A stretch of 64,000 nt of DNA from NCBI GenBank assembly GCA_934486635.1, contig CAKSPZ010000001.1, forward strand, positions 248,001-312,000, written 5' to 3'. Under the pieces are notes generated by a model that searched no databases, had not been told where the DNA came from, and was given only the letters and a program-made list of their open reading frames with translations. The position numbers and the translations under genes were made by a program. Shown here in pieces: positions 53,708 to 62,882 of this stretch. How positions within the stretch are numbered: position 1 is the first letter of the stretch; the number at the start of each line of letters is the position of its first letter. Source of the stretch: an uncultured Eubacteriales bacterium. GTDB lineage: Bacteria; Bacillota; Clostridia; Oscillospirales; Acutalibacteraceae.

Positions 53708-55273
53708 TTAAATTTGGCTCATTTTACGCATAAGCAACAAATCAATAGAATTAACTTCACCATCATTATTTATATCTGCAGCTTTTAGATATACTCCTTC
53801 GAGAGAAGACTTACCTAAAAGATAATTTGTCATATAGGTTATGTCACGTGAAGTAATAGTTCCTGTTCCAGTTAAATCACCTTTTACAATTAAAGTAAAT
53901 GAAAATACCTTTTTGCCATCTTTAAGAAAAGTTAAAATGTTACCGGTTCCAACTTTAGTCTTATACCCACTTTTATGTTTACCTTGGGCATCTGTAAGAC
54001 TTAAGTTATATCCGTTATAATTAAGACTATTTTTAAATTCAGCTAAAGTAGTTCCTGGATTTATTTCAGATATGGTGAAGTTTTCGTAGTCAATATAGTT
54101 TATGCTACTAGTTATTTCATCGTCAATATTATCATATGGATCGTTTTGATTTTGGTTATTATCAGAATAAGGTTCAGAGGGTGCAGGATCTGGGTCAACT
54201 GGAGGTGTTACAATATCTTTAAAATCAGATTTTGAAATTAAAAATATATTTTTTATATCATTATTTTTAGTAATAGCAATAGTTTTGTCTTTTGAACAAG
54301 AAATGAATATAATATTTTGTTCCAATGTAAGCTTTTGTGTGGCGGTACCGTCTGTACAATTAATTTTATAGATAACATTGTCTGATACTTTAGCAAGCAC
54401 AGATGATGAATCAAATCCGGATATACAAACACATGAAGGGTAATCTTGAAATGTTATATCACAAGAAGAAATAATTTCAAATTTAGATGAACTAAGATTA
54501 TAAATTCTACCAGATGAGGATATTAGAGTATTATCACTTAAAAATTTATAGTTTGTATAGAGACTTTGCAAATTATTGTCTATGATATCAGAAGAAAAGT
54601 AATACTTGTTGGAAGAGATGTCATATTTTAATAGACTATATGAATTCGTTAATGCATAAAGATTATTCCCAGAAATATCAGTTAAAACAGATACTATATT
54701 GTCATTATTATATTCTAAATTTGTATTTTTTATTTCACCGTCAATGGTATATGCCGAAACGCATGTTGAATTATCACTTTTTATAATAAAAATGGTATCA
54801 TTTTTACCAACTGCAATCTTTTTGCTAGAATTTAAAACTATGTTAGGTAAGATTAAATAATTGGTAAAAACACATTTATCTTTTAAAACAGTGTATTTTT
54901 CAATTGTTGTACAGGTATTATTATTTGTAAGTTTAGATATGTAAAGAGAATTATTAAAATAGTTTACAGTACTATATTTGTAGTTAATAGAGGAAATTTC
55001 ACCTGAGGATTCAAGAATTTTAAGCTTGGTTAAGCAAGGATTAGTAGAAGATGCGTTAAAATAAGAGATAATAGTTTCATTTTTTTTAAGATCGTAACTT
55101 AAAATAAAGAAATTTCCTAAATTATCAGGGACGACATCGATTTTATCGTTGTAAATAAGATCATTATTATATTCTAAAGCTGTTGCGTAATTAGAGGAGA
55201 AATTAAAAGTTAAAAATAAACCTAAAAAAGAAATAAAAATAATAAGTGCAGTAAAACTTTTTAAATTTATCAT
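53708..55273 (-). CDS. secreted protein with C-terminal dockerin-like domain
   Basis: 521 residues. Signal peptide (1-33). Residues about 35-345 are repetitive beta strands with many Asn/Ser, resembling a WD/beta-propeller-like fold. A Pro/Asp/Asn linker (about 355-385, VTPPVDPDPAPSEPYSD) leads to a beta module (about 390-463) and a dockerin-like end (464-521): KGDLTGTGTITSRDITYMTN and AADINNDGEVNSIDLLLMRK, a pair of calcium-binding loops with DxNxDG type spacing. The first loop is degenerate. Such modules bind cohesins; a cohesin-like protein lies at 25387-26412. No catalytic domain is recognised. Confidence 0.78.
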   Translation of the reverse strand: MINLKSFTALIIFISFLGLFLTFNFSSNYATALEYNNDLIYNDKIDVVPDNLGNFFILSYDLKKNETIISYFNASSTNPCLTKLKILESSGEISSINYKYSTVNYFNNSLYISKLTNNNTCTTIEKYTVLKDKCVFTNYLILPNIVLNSSKKIAVGKNDTIFIIKSDNSTCVSAYTIDGEIKNTNLEYNNDNIVSVLTDISGNNLYALTNSYSLLKYDISSNKYYFSSDIIDNNLQSLYTNYKFLSDNTLISSSGRIYNLSSSKFEIISSCDITFQDYPSCVCISGFDSSSVLAKVSDNVIYKINCTDGTATQKLTLEQNIIFISCSKDKTIAITKNNDIKNIFLISKSDFKDIVTPPVDPDPAPSEPYSDNNQNQNDPYDNIDDEITSSINYIDYENFTISEINPGTTLAEFKNSLNYNGYNLSLTDAQGKHKSGYKTKVGTGNILTFLKDGKKVFSFTLIVKGDLTGTGTITSRDITYMTNYLLGKSSLEGVYLKAADINNDGEVNSIDLLLMRKMSQI

Positions 55274-55372
55274 ATTATCACCATAAAATTATATATTTAA
55301 TTTTATTCTAGCATATTTCGTTAAAATTTTCAATCGAATAAATTTTATTTTATAAAAAACGAATAAAAGCAT

Positions 55373-55408
55373 ATTAGGTCGCCGCACTATGCCGCGCGGC
55401 GACCTAAT
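55373..55408 (-). terminator. hairpin after the spoVAF-like gene, with shared apical loop motif
   Basis: Perfect 13-bp GC-rich stem ATTAGGTCGCCGC (55373-55385) with its complement (55396-55408), loop ACTATGCCGC (55386-55395, plus-strand reading). A moderate T-rich tract follows on the minus strand. The loop equals those at 23442 and 28662 apart from two positions. Confidence 0.75.
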
Positions 55409-55410
55409 AA

Positions 55411-56820
55411 TTAATTATTTAATTTTTTCATATCTACACGTATTAATTTTCTTAGCAATTCTTTGCCATCAAAAGGGATTAAAGGATAAAGATAGCTTTT
55501 TCCTGACACAGTTTTATTTAAGGCAAGAAGAGCGAATATTATTATTATTCCAGCTATGAACCCCCATATATTAATAATGTAGGTTAAAATTAAAAGAAAA
55601 ATTCTCATAAATTTTAAGGAATATCCGAGTTCAAAGTTTGGTTGAGAGTAATTCGCCATAGCTACAAAAGCCATATAAAGTAAGGACTCGGTAGAAAACC
55701 AACCGGTATCGACAGCAAATTCACTTAAAATAATTGCGCCAATTATACTAAGTGATGTATTTATAAAGGTTGGTGTATTAAGAGCAGCTAATCTTAATCC
55801 GTCAATAATTATTTCTAATAAAATAAGTTGCCAAAATATGGGAATATTTATTGAACTATCAACTAAAAGAAATTTTAAGAAGTCTGGAGTTATTTGCGGA
55901 TTTTGTAAAAATAATAGCCAAACAGGGGTTAAAAATAAAGTGGCAATGGTAACTAAAAATCTGGTAATACGAAGATAAGTTCCGGTAAATGGAGGAAAAT
56001 AATAATCATCAGCTTCCTCTAATAAATCAAAAATTGATGTAGGCAAAATTAAAGCAGCAGGAGCATTATCAACTAAAATAGCAATATTTCCTTCGATAAT
56101 AGAAGATGCAGTACTATCTGGTCGTTCACTATACTTTATTTTAGGAAAAGGATTGTACCATTTATGAGGATAAATTGCTTCAACAAGACTTTCTTGATTC
56201 ATTGTTAAAGCTTCTACATTAGAATTTTTTAAAGAGTTTGATATTTTATTTAGTAATTTTTTATCAACTTTGTTGTCCATATAGCAGAGGCATACATCGG
56301 TTTTAGAAACATTTCCAATTGTAAAAATTTTTATAGTGAGCTGAGGATCTCTAATCCGTCTTCTGATTAAAGCAGTGTTACTTACTAATGTTTCTACGAA
56401 CCCATCTCGTGAACCGCGCAATACCTTATCTTTAACTGGTTCTTCTACACTTCTGTGAGGATAAGTTCTAGCATCAATTATAATACATTTGTCAAAGCCA
56501 TCAATTAATAGAAGTATCATCCCAGATAAAACATATTGTACAAGCTTATTTATATCATCCGAAATGTCTACTTCAACATAAGGAACACAATTTTCAGAAA
56601 AAGTATGTGGATCAGCAAGAAAATTTTCATCTGTTACGTCGAAAAAAAATTCCAGGATTTTTTCAAAAACTTCGTCTTTTATAAATCCGTCAATAAAGAA
56701 TAAACAGGAAGTTCTATTTTTAATTTTTATTGTACGGGAGACAAGATCAAAACTTTCGTCAACTCGTAAAGTATCTTTTAAAATGTTTATATTATTATCT
56801 ATATTTTTATTGAGTTTCAT
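55411..56820 (-). CDS. GerA-family spore germination protein, SpoVAF-like
   Basis: 469 residues. A soluble N-terminal domain with SCLFFIDGFIKDEVFEKILE (about 38-57), VEEPVKDKVLRGSRDGFVET and LIRRRIRDPQLTIK, typical of GerAA/SpoVAF, is followed by PFTGTYLRITRFLVTIATLF and about four to five membrane helices. The FIDGFIKD stretch points to SpoVAF rather than a germinant receptor A subunit. No gerB/gerC or spoVA genes lie beside it; it may be expressed in the forespore. A terminator hairpin follows. Confidence 0.85.
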   Translation of the reverse strand: MKLNKNIDNNINILKDTLRVDESFDLVSRTIKIKNRTSCLFFIDGFIKDEVFEKILEFFFDVTDENFLADPHTFSENCVPYVEVDISDDINKLVQYVLSGMILLLIDGFDKCIIIDARTYPHRSVEEPVKDKVLRGSRDGFVETLVSNTALIRRRIRDPQLTIKIFTIGNVSKTDVCLCYMDNKVDKKLLNKISNSLKNSNVEALTMNQESLVEAIYPHKWYNPFPKIKYSERPDSTASSIIEGNIAILVDNAPAALILPTSIFDLLEEADDYYFPPFTGTYLRITRFLVTIATLFLTPVWLLFLQNPQITPDFLKFLLVDSSINIPIFWQLILLEIIIDGLRLAALNTPTFINTSLSIIGAIILSEFAVDTGWFSTESLLYMAFVAMANYSQPNFELGYSLKFMRIFLLILTYIINIWGFIAGIIIIFALLALNKTVSGKSYLYPLIPFDGKELLRKLIRVDMKKLNN

Positions 56821-56870
56821 AAATTCACCTCACTTGATAGTGTTTTCTAAATGAGGTTTTTTATTCTTTT

Positions 56871-57392
56871 TTATGAAAATAAAAGTTTAACAGTCAGTAC
56901 TGAAATTATAAAACTGGTTAGATCAGCAGTAAGTGCAACCGGAATAGTATGTCTTGTATTTTTTATTCCTACAGAGCCAAAGTATACAGCAATAGCATAA
57001 AAAGTAGTTTCTGTTGACCCCATCATAACGGAAGCAACTCTACCGGGTAGACTATCTGGTCCGCAACTTTTAAATATAGAATCTACAAAGGCTAATGAGC
57101 CACTACCGGAAACAGGTCTTAAGAACATTAAGGGAATGGTTTCTTTAGGAATACCTAAAAAGCTTCCGACAGGAGCAAAAAAAGAAGTTATAATATCGAG
57201 GGTTCCGGAAGTTTTAAGCATAGATACAGCGACAATTAGGCCGATTAATGATGGTGCTATTGAAAATGTAGATAATAAGCCTTCTTTAGCACCGCTAATA
57301 AATGTATCAAATAAAGGAACTTTTTTAAAGAAGCCAAATAATATTATAAGGCCTACAGTGCATGGCATGATATAAAAACTAAATGTATTCAA
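56871..57392 (-). CDS. spmB: spore maturation protein SpmB
   Basis: 173 residues from TTG 57392, 7 bases after GAGGA, which sits inside the end of spmA; longer readings extend into spmA and are unlikely. Nucleoside-recognition (Gate) fold with about five membrane segments; FLRPVSGSGSLAFVDSIFKS and GSTETTFYAIAVYFGSVGI are diagnostic. SpmA and SpmB work together in spore core dehydration and heat resistance. Confidence 0.93.
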   Translation of the reverse strand: MNTFSFYIMPCTVGLIILFGFFKKVPLFDTFISGAKEGLLSTFSIAPSLIGLIVAVSMLKTSGTLDIITSFFAPVGSFLGIPKETIPLMFLRPVSGSGSLAFVDSIFKSCGPDSLPGRVASVMMGSTETTFYAIAVYFGSVGIKNTRHTIPVALTADLTSFIISVLTVKLLFS

Positions 57393-57402
57393 TATTAATT
57401 CC

Positions 57403-57972
57403 TCATTTTTCAAAGATTTTTGCAAGAACAATTCCAACAATAAGAGCACAAGTTGATGTTATCCATATAGCGGGAAGAACATCAAATGGAGAAGCAGAAC
57501 CATATTTTTGTCTTAACATTGACATCATAGTAGGGATTAATTGTATAGAAGCAGTATTCATCACGGTAAACATAACCATACTGTTATTTGCAACAGATGG
57601 ATTTTTATTTGTTTTATTCATTTCTTTCATGGCAGAAATACCCATAGGGGTAGCAGCATTTCCAAGTCCTAAAATATTAGCTGTAATGTTCATACATATG
57701 TAACGAATTGCTAAACTATCTTGGTCATAATCTTTAAATAAACGGCGAAGTAAAGGGTTAAAAAATTTAGCTAAAATGTGAGTAATTCCGCCTTTTTCAG
57801 CAATTTTCATTAATCCGGTCCAAAGACTCATCATACCGGCAAGAGAAATTAAAAGGTTTACAGCGTCTGAAGCACCTGTGAGAATACCGGATGAAAGAGA
57901 ACTGATTTTTCCAGTAAATACAGAACATATAATACTAATAATTATTATAGTTCCCCAAATATAGTTTAACAT
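57403..57972 (-). CDS. spmA: spore maturation protein SpmA
   Basis: 189 residues from ATG 57972, 4-5 bases after GTGGTGA; a GTG 12 bases upstream is an alternative. Same Gate fold as SpmB, with GMMSLWTGLMKIAEKGGI, NITANILGLGNAATPMGISA and NNSMVMFTVMNTASIQLIPT. First gene of the two-gene spm unit. Confidence 0.93.
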   Translation of the reverse strand: MLNYIWGTIIIISIICSVFTGKISSLSSGILTGASDAVNLLISLAGMMSLWTGLMKIAEKGGITHILAKFFNPLLRRLFKDYDQDSLAIRYICMNITANILGLGNAATPMGISAMKEMNKTNKNPSVANNSMVMFTVMNTASIQLIPTMMSMLRQKYGSASPFDVLPAIWITSTCALIVGIVLAKIFEK

Positions 57973-58063
57973 TAAAATCACCACTTTGCTTAATATACCA
58001 AAAGTATATTCTAATAAAGCATAAAGATATGATAAATTTCCATTATTTACATCAAAAATATAT

Positions 58064-58092
58064 TTGACAAATTTGTAAAAAAATAGTATTAT
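58064..58092 (+). promoter_or_regulatory. strong sigma-A type promoter of the abrB-type gene
   Basis: TTGACA (58064-58069), 17-base spacer, TATTAT (58087-58092); transcript starts about 70 bases before ATG 58168. Confidence 0.75.
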
Positions 58093-58167
58093 AAATACGA
58101 TATATAACCAAATGTCATAAAAAACGACAAATAATTTATTTATTATACATAGGAAGGATAATTTAGT

Positions 58168-58410
58168 ATGAAATCAACAGGCATAGTACGTTCAATCGAC
58201 GAATTAGGAAGAATAGTTTTACCAATGGAACTTAGAAAGACTATGGATATTAATAGTAGAGATAAATTAGAAATTTATGTTGAGGGATCAAATGTAATAT
58301 TAACAAAACATCAAGAGTCCTGTATTTTTTGTGGCTCATCAGATGATATAGTTGAATATAAAAATCATAGCGTTTGTAAAAAATGTATAGAGGATTTAGG
58401 AAATAGATAG
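58168..58410 (+). CDS. abrB: AbrB/SpoVT-family transition-state regulator
   Basis: 80 residues. AbrB DNA-binding fold at 1-50 (STGIVRSIDELGRIVLPMEL, then RKTMDINSRDKLEIYVEGSN) followed by a short C-terminal zinc-finger-like part with CIFCG and CKKC (53-56 and 71-74). This Clostridial AbrB architecture differs from Bacillus AbrB. It stands between the spm pair and ylbJ, so it may tune sporulation timing. The end overlaps the convergent membrane gene by 15 bases. Confidence 0.9.
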   Translation: MKSTGIVRSIDELGRIVLPMELRKTMDINSRDKLEIYVEGSNVILTKHQESCIFCGSSDDIVEYKNHSVCKKCIEDLGNR

Positions 58411-59280
58411 TTGAGTGTTTATATCTATTACTTTTTCATTTAAGGGTATCGATAAGATGCCCTGATTTTGTTTATAAAGGATTTTTTTTGTAAGTCCACT
58501 AAAGACAATATAAAAAAATGGAAGAGTAAAAAACATGGGTAAAATAAAAATATTTGCAACAAGGTAATAGTAAAATGACTTGAAAAATTTTAATGTTATT
58601 TTACGGTTTGAACGCATTAAAAAATTTGAACTTTTTATGCAAGTAAGGATATTGTATTCATTGTAATTTACAAATATAAAATTAGAAAAAATTTGTGTAA
58701 ATAAAGTATTTATAAAAAAAGTCAGACCAATTAAAATAACAATTGTAGAACATATTATGATGAGTCTTAATAGTATTTGGAATTCACTTTGACATTCATC
58801 TAATTTAGAACAGGCAAAAATGAATGTAGATATTGTTGTTACCAGAAAGATGCAAAAACTGAATATTAATTTAATTGTAGATGCTAGCTTAAATAAAATT
58901 GCTTTTAACATTTTTTTAAAACTTGTATAATAATGGAATATAATTAATATTGATATATTTTTTCCTTTTTCTAATTTTGAAAACCATAAATAGGTACCCA
59001 TTTTAAGCGGAATAAATGATAAGAATGAAAAAATTGACAAAGTAATTAATATGGAGCTTAAAAGTATCCTGTTATTATTTTTGACATAATTAATTGGGGC
59101 TAAAAAGCTAGAGAAAAAACTTGTATTAGGAACTGTATATTCAGTTAATGAATAAATTGATAAAATAATAAGTAAAAAGAGTAACACAAAAAATAAATTA
59201 TTTATAAGTAAGATTATATTTGATTTTATAAAATTATTTCCGGAAAGCTTTTTTAAGCTTTCTTTTTTTATGTTGTTCAC
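58396..59280 (-). CDS. hypothetical integral membrane protein
   Basis: 294 residues from GTG 59280, 6 bases after GGAGGA; an in-frame ATG 18 bases upstream sits before that site. About six membrane segments, Lys/Asn-rich loops, no recognised family. It overlaps ylbJ by 47 bases, suggesting translational coupling, so a sporulation role is a reasonable guess but nothing more. The final residues are hydrophilic. Confidence 0.65.
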   Translation of the reverse strand: MNNIKKESLKKLSGNNFIKSNIILLINNLFFVLLFLLIILSIYSLTEYTVPNTSFFSSFLAPINYVKNNNRILLSSILITLSIFSFLSFIPLKMGTYLWFSKLEKGKNISILIIFHYYTSFKKMLKAILFKLASTIKLIFSFCIFLVTTISTFIFACSKLDECQSEFQILLRLIIICSTIVILIGLTFFINTLFTQIFSNFIFVNYNEYNILTCIKSSNFLMRSNRKITLKFFKSFYYYLVANIFILPMFFTLPFFYIVFSGLTKKILYKQNQGILSIPLNEKVIDINTQLSIS

Positions 59281-60433
59281 ATTTATTCCTCCAACCATAT
59301 TTTTTACGTTCCAGTTTTTTGGGTGTAATAGTGAATAAAAAATAAATACAAAGCAAAATAAGAGCGATACTTCCTTTTGAAAAATAACAGTCTGATTTTT
59401 CTGAGGATAGTATTAATTTTATTGTTGCTATGGACGTTTTAGTTCCCAAAGTAATAAATAGAAAGAGAGATATAATTGTGCTCAAAACAGCATGTAAAAA
59501 TCTAAATAATATAAATTTAAGTTTAGAAAAGTTTATTGATTGTGTTATTGAGAATATTTGCAAATGAACACAAATACCGGCCCATCCAAGCATGAATGAG
59601 ATAAGTTCAGTTGGTGCATAATTGTTTATTATTGCCATACAGCCATTTGTTACTTCAAGTATAATAGGAAAAATACATTTTTGCATTTGAGGATTAATGT
59701 TAAAGTAAGAAAGGAAATTTAAAATTGTATTTATAGCTGATGATTCTTTTATTATATTTAGAAGAGCGGAAAATAATATTACAAATGCACACATGTTAAA
59801 CATTGACTTAGCAGATTCCAGACAAGATTCAACTAAAGCACAAGAAAACGATTTGTTTGTAAATGTAATCTGGGATTTTGAATTATCAACATTATTATGG
59901 GAATAAAGTCCGATAAATATTCCTAAAATTAAAGATGACAGAATTTGAGATGAAAAAATTATTATTCCAATTAAATAATTATGAGAAAGCTGTGAACATA
60001 CTGCGCCAAAAACAAAAGCAGGGCCGGCTCCAACAGTAAAGCAAAGCATTTGTTCAGCTTGTTTCCTTGAGATTTTTTTTTGTTGATAAAGCTCATTTAC
60101 ACCAATGGCGCCAGAGGGATAACCACCAATTAATCCCATTAATATAGTTGTTGCAGTACAACCAGGCAATTTAAAGATGAATTTTGTAATAGGTTCAAGG
60201 AGACATCCAATATTTTCAGCAATACCGGATTTAACAATAAATGATGACAGCACCATAAATGGAAACAATGATGGAATTAAAGTATTGCTACAAAAGTTAA
60301 GACCAATTTTAACACCTAATGCAGAAATTTTAGGTGTTATTATTATAGTTGCGCACAAAAACATTATAGAAGAATATATTAGCAAATCTTTAAGGAACAT
60401 TATGCAGGAATTTTTAAATATTTTTTTTAACAT
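59234..60433 (-). CDS. ylbJ: sporulation integral membrane protein YlbJ
   Basis: 399 residues, about nine membrane segments. Signature LIPSLFPFMVLSSFIVKSGI, ILMGLIGGYPSGAIGVNELY, GAGPAFVFGAVCSQL and ILEVTNGCMAIINN match YlbJ, a Gate-like protein needed for spore cortex formation. It begins with TTATG-type sequence after AGGGG. The last 60 residues are basic and overlap the next gene. Confidence 0.9.
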   Translation of the reverse strand: MLKKIFKNSCIMFLKDLLIYSSIMFLCATIIITPKISALGVKIGLNFCSNTLIPSLFPFMVLSSFIVKSGIAENIGCLLEPITKFIFKLPGCTATTILMGLIGGYPSGAIGVNELYQQKKISRKQAEQMLCFTVGAGPAFVFGAVCSQLSHNYLIGIIIFSSQILSSLILGIFIGLYSHNNVDNSKSQITFTNKSFSCALVESCLESAKSMFNMCAFVILFSALLNIIKESSAINTILNFLSYFNINPQMQKCIFPIILEVTNGCMAIINNYAPTELISFMLGWAGICVHLQIFSITQSINFSKLKFILFRFLHAVLSTIISLFLFITLGTKTSIATIKLILSSEKSDCYFSKGSIALILLCIYFLFTITPKKLERKKYGWRNKCEQHKKRKLKKAFRK

Positions 60434-60555
60434 AATTACCCCTCCGATAATATATATGTGTATTTGTGATTTTTATTAAATTTGTAGCATATTTTATTAA
60501 TAATGTGACTTTAATTAGACATCAAAGAAGTTTTTAATTTTAGGAGGAATGATAT

Positions 60556-60852
60556 TTGATTGGACGAAGAAAAAATAAACGTAAAAATAATGAAAAAATA
60601 CAGGCAATGTTATCAAATATGCAGCTACCGGCAGGTGCGGCACCAAATTGTGCACATTTTGAAATGAATTCGAACAGAGAAGTAATAGTAGAAGGTTGTA
60701 AGGGAATTTTACAATATGATGAAAATTTAGTAAGAATAAATACAGGTAAGATGGTAACATCGTTTTGTGGAAGAAATTTATCAATCAAATGTCTGACTAC
60801 GGATTCATTAATAGTGGAAGGATTTATAACATCAATAGAGTTTATAACATAA
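60556..60852 (+). CDS. yqfC: sporulation protein YqfC
   Basis: 98 residues from TTG 60556, 8 bases after AGGAGG. Small beta-rich protein of the YabP/YqfC family: HFEMNSNREVIVEGCKGILQ and NTGKMVTSFCGRNLSIKCLT. Usually transcribed by sigma-E with yqfD, which follows here after 12 bases. Together they act at the spore membrane; mechanism unknown. Confidence 0.93.
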   Translation: MIGRRKNKRKNNEKIQAMLSNMQLPAGAAPNCAHFEMNSNREVIVEGCKGILQYDENLVRINTGKMVTSFCGRNLSIKCLTTDSLIVEGFITSIEFIT

Positions 60853-60864
60853 GGAGAGGTATAT

Positions 60865-62040
60865 GTGCTCAAGATAATAAGACTTTTTTGGGGTTATGTT
60901 GTTTTTGTAGTATCGGGAGCATTCCCTGAACGATTTATGAATCTTACTGCAAGGGCAGGGATAAGCCTTTTTGATGTTAAAAAGAAGGGAAATAAGCTAT
61001 ATTGTTCAGCTATGGCATCGGAGTATAGAACGTTAAAAAAGTTATCTAAAAAATCGTCAGTAAAGATAAAAATAAAGGAGAAGCATGGGTTGCCGTTTTT
61101 TATAAATAAATATAAAAAACGAAAAGGAATTTTTGTAGGAATAATATGTTTTGGAATGGTACTTTATTTTTTATCTCTTTATGTATGGTCAATAAACATA
61201 AGCGGAAATAATACTATTGATAACCAAACTTTAACAATGTTGATGGAAAATTTAGGAGTAGGAGTAGGAACATTAAAGAGTGAAATTGACATACCAATTA
61301 TAGAAAAGAATATTATGAATAAATTTGAAAATATATCTTGGGTGTCTGTAAATATAAAAGGAAGTACTCTTAATCTTGAATTAAAAGAAAGGATAGACCC
61401 GCCTGAATTAATACCAAAATCGAAACCGTGCAATGTAAAGTCAACAAATAATGGTCAGGTAATACGAATGGAAGTGTACGAAGGTACCCCAGAAGTAAAT
61501 AATGGAGATGCGGTAGTAAAAGGACAACTCTTAATAAATGGTGTAGTTGAAGATGACTTTGGGGTTTGTAATATAAAACACGCAGATGCTAAAGTTTATG
61601 CATTAACAAAACATGAAATAAGAAAAGAGGTGGATTTATGTGAAACTAAAAAAGTCTTTACAGGAAAAAATGTAATAAGAAAACGACTAAAATTATTTGG
61701 GATAGAATTGCCATTAACTTTAGTGGCAAGTCCAGGCAAGGAATATGAAAAGAATATATACATAAATAATATAAAGATTAATGAAGTTTCTTTGCCAATT
61801 ACATACTATAAAGAGGTTTGGTCTCAGTTTTATAATAAAAAAGAGATATTAACAAAAGAAGAAGCAAAAGATAAAGCTATGAAAGAATTAGAACAAGAAG
61901 AAAAGAAAGAACTAAAAGATATGAAGATAATAAACAGGAACATAACTCAAAAAGAACAAAATTCAAAAATATTAATAATTGCAGACTATATTTGTGAGGA
62001 AAATATAGCTGTTTGTGAAGAAATAAATGTTGAGCCATAA
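60865..62040 (+). CDS. yqfD: sporulation protein YqfD
   Basis: 391 residues from GTG 60865. A cytoplasmic N-terminal part (FPERFMNLTARAGISLFDV), one membrane helix (about 93-113) and a POTRA-like extracytoplasmic region (NISGNNTIDNQTLTMLMENL, then GVGVGTLKS) followed by beta domains, the YqfD layout. It usually precedes phoH, which is absent here. Confidence 0.93.
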   Translation: MLKIIRLFWGYVVFVVSGAFPERFMNLTARAGISLFDVKKKGNKLYCSAMASEYRTLKKLSKKSSVKIKIKEKHGLPFFINKYKKRKGIFVGIICFGMVLYFLSLYVWSINISGNNTIDNQTLTMLMENLGVGVGTLKSEIDIPIIEKNIMNKFENISWVSVNIKGSTLNLELKERIDPPELIPKSKPCNVKSTNNGQVIRMEVYEGTPEVNNGDAVVKGQLLINGVVEDDFGVCNIKHADAKVYALTKHEIRKEVDLCETKKVFTGKNVIRKRLKLFGIELPLTLVASPGKEYEKNIYINNIKINEVSLPITYYKEVWSQFYNKKEILTKEEAKDKAMKELEQEEKKELKDMKIINRNITQKEQNSKILIIADYICEENIAVCEEINVEP

Positions 62041-62381
62041 GTGGAAAAATGTAAAAATAAAGAAATTTTTAAATGTGATATATTATCACTTTTCACGAAA
62101 ATAAAAAACAAGGCATTTTTTTGATGACTTTGTAGAAAAAACATGTTACAATAGACTAAATTTAATTCATAGTTTAGTGCATAAAAATAATTATTTTTTA
62201 ATTGTGACGCTTTAAATTTCGAAAAATACACTTGAAAAATTATCCTTAATATGTTAAAATTTATATTTAGTGTGCTTTATTTGAAAATTTGATAGGTATG
62301 TACAAGGAGGGTAAAGTTTACTTGATTTTTTAGTATTTAATATGTGTAATATTATAAAAAACGGTAAGCAAATTTTTTAGT
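62041..62381. other. 340-base intergenic region in place of phoH
   Basis: AT-rich region without a credible gene. It contains a promoter (62232-62260) for ybeY and, downstream, an isolated strong AAGGAGGG at 62303-62311 that is followed within 25 bases by TAG; the only frame there is an 11-codon one from ATG 62299. ybeY starts about 70 bases later without a ribosome binding site of its own. It looks like a remnant of a deleted gene or a long leader. Confidence 0.5.
62232..62260 (+). promoter_or_regulatory. promoter of ybeY-dgkA-era
   Basis: TTGAAA (62232-62237), 17-base spacer, TAAAAT (62255-62260), about 120 bases before ATG 62382. Confidence 0.6.
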
Positions 62382-62882
62382 ATGGATAAAATTAGAGTAA
62401 TTATTAACAATAAGCAAAAAGAAGTAAAAATACCAACAGGGTTACGTATGATAGTTCGTAGGTGCTGCAATGCAGTTTTGAGATTAGAAGAATTTAAAGG
62501 TTCGGCAGAAGTAAGTGTAACCTTTGTTGATAATGAGCAAATAAAAGAATTAAATAATAAATATAGGCAAAAAAATATGCCAACAGATGTTTTGTCATTT
62601 CCAATGGGTATTGAAGGCAATTACGATACAGACCCGACAACCGGAGCTAAAATTCTTGGCGATGTAGTAATTTCTATGGAAAAGGCTGAAGAGCAAGCTA
62701 AAAAGTATGGGCATAGTTTGCAAAAGGAAGTTGGATATTTAACAGCACATTCAGTTTTACATTTGTTAGGCTATGACCATGAAAATGGCGGCATGGAAAA
62801 GGTACGTATGCGTGAGAAAGAAGAAATAGTTATGTCGCAAATGGGTTTTTCAGGCACATCTTCTTATTATTCAGATAAGTAA
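62382..62882 (+). CDS. ybeY: endoribonuclease YbeY
   Basis: 166 residues. The zinc motif HSVLHLLGYDHE (HxxxHxxxxxH) at about 126-137 and VTFVDNEQIKELNNKYRQKN with TDVLSFPMG identify YbeY, which acts in 16S rRNA maturation and ribosome quality control. It lacks an obvious Shine-Dalgarno sequence. It is followed by dgkA with no gap. Confidence 0.95.
   Translation: MDKIRVIINNKQKEVKIPTGLRMIVRRCCNAVLRLEEFKGSAEVSVTFVDNEQIKELNNKYRQKNMPTDVLSFPMGIEGNYDTDPTTGAKILGDVVISMEKAEEQAKKYGHSLQKEVGYLTAHSVLHLLGYDHENGGMEKVRMREKEEIVMSQMGFSGTSSYYSDK

Noticed and set aside
62299..62334. 11-codon frame after the orphan ribosome binding site
   Set aside because: Its ATG lies before rather than after the AAGGAGGG and the peptide has no recognisable property; treated as part of the intergenic region.
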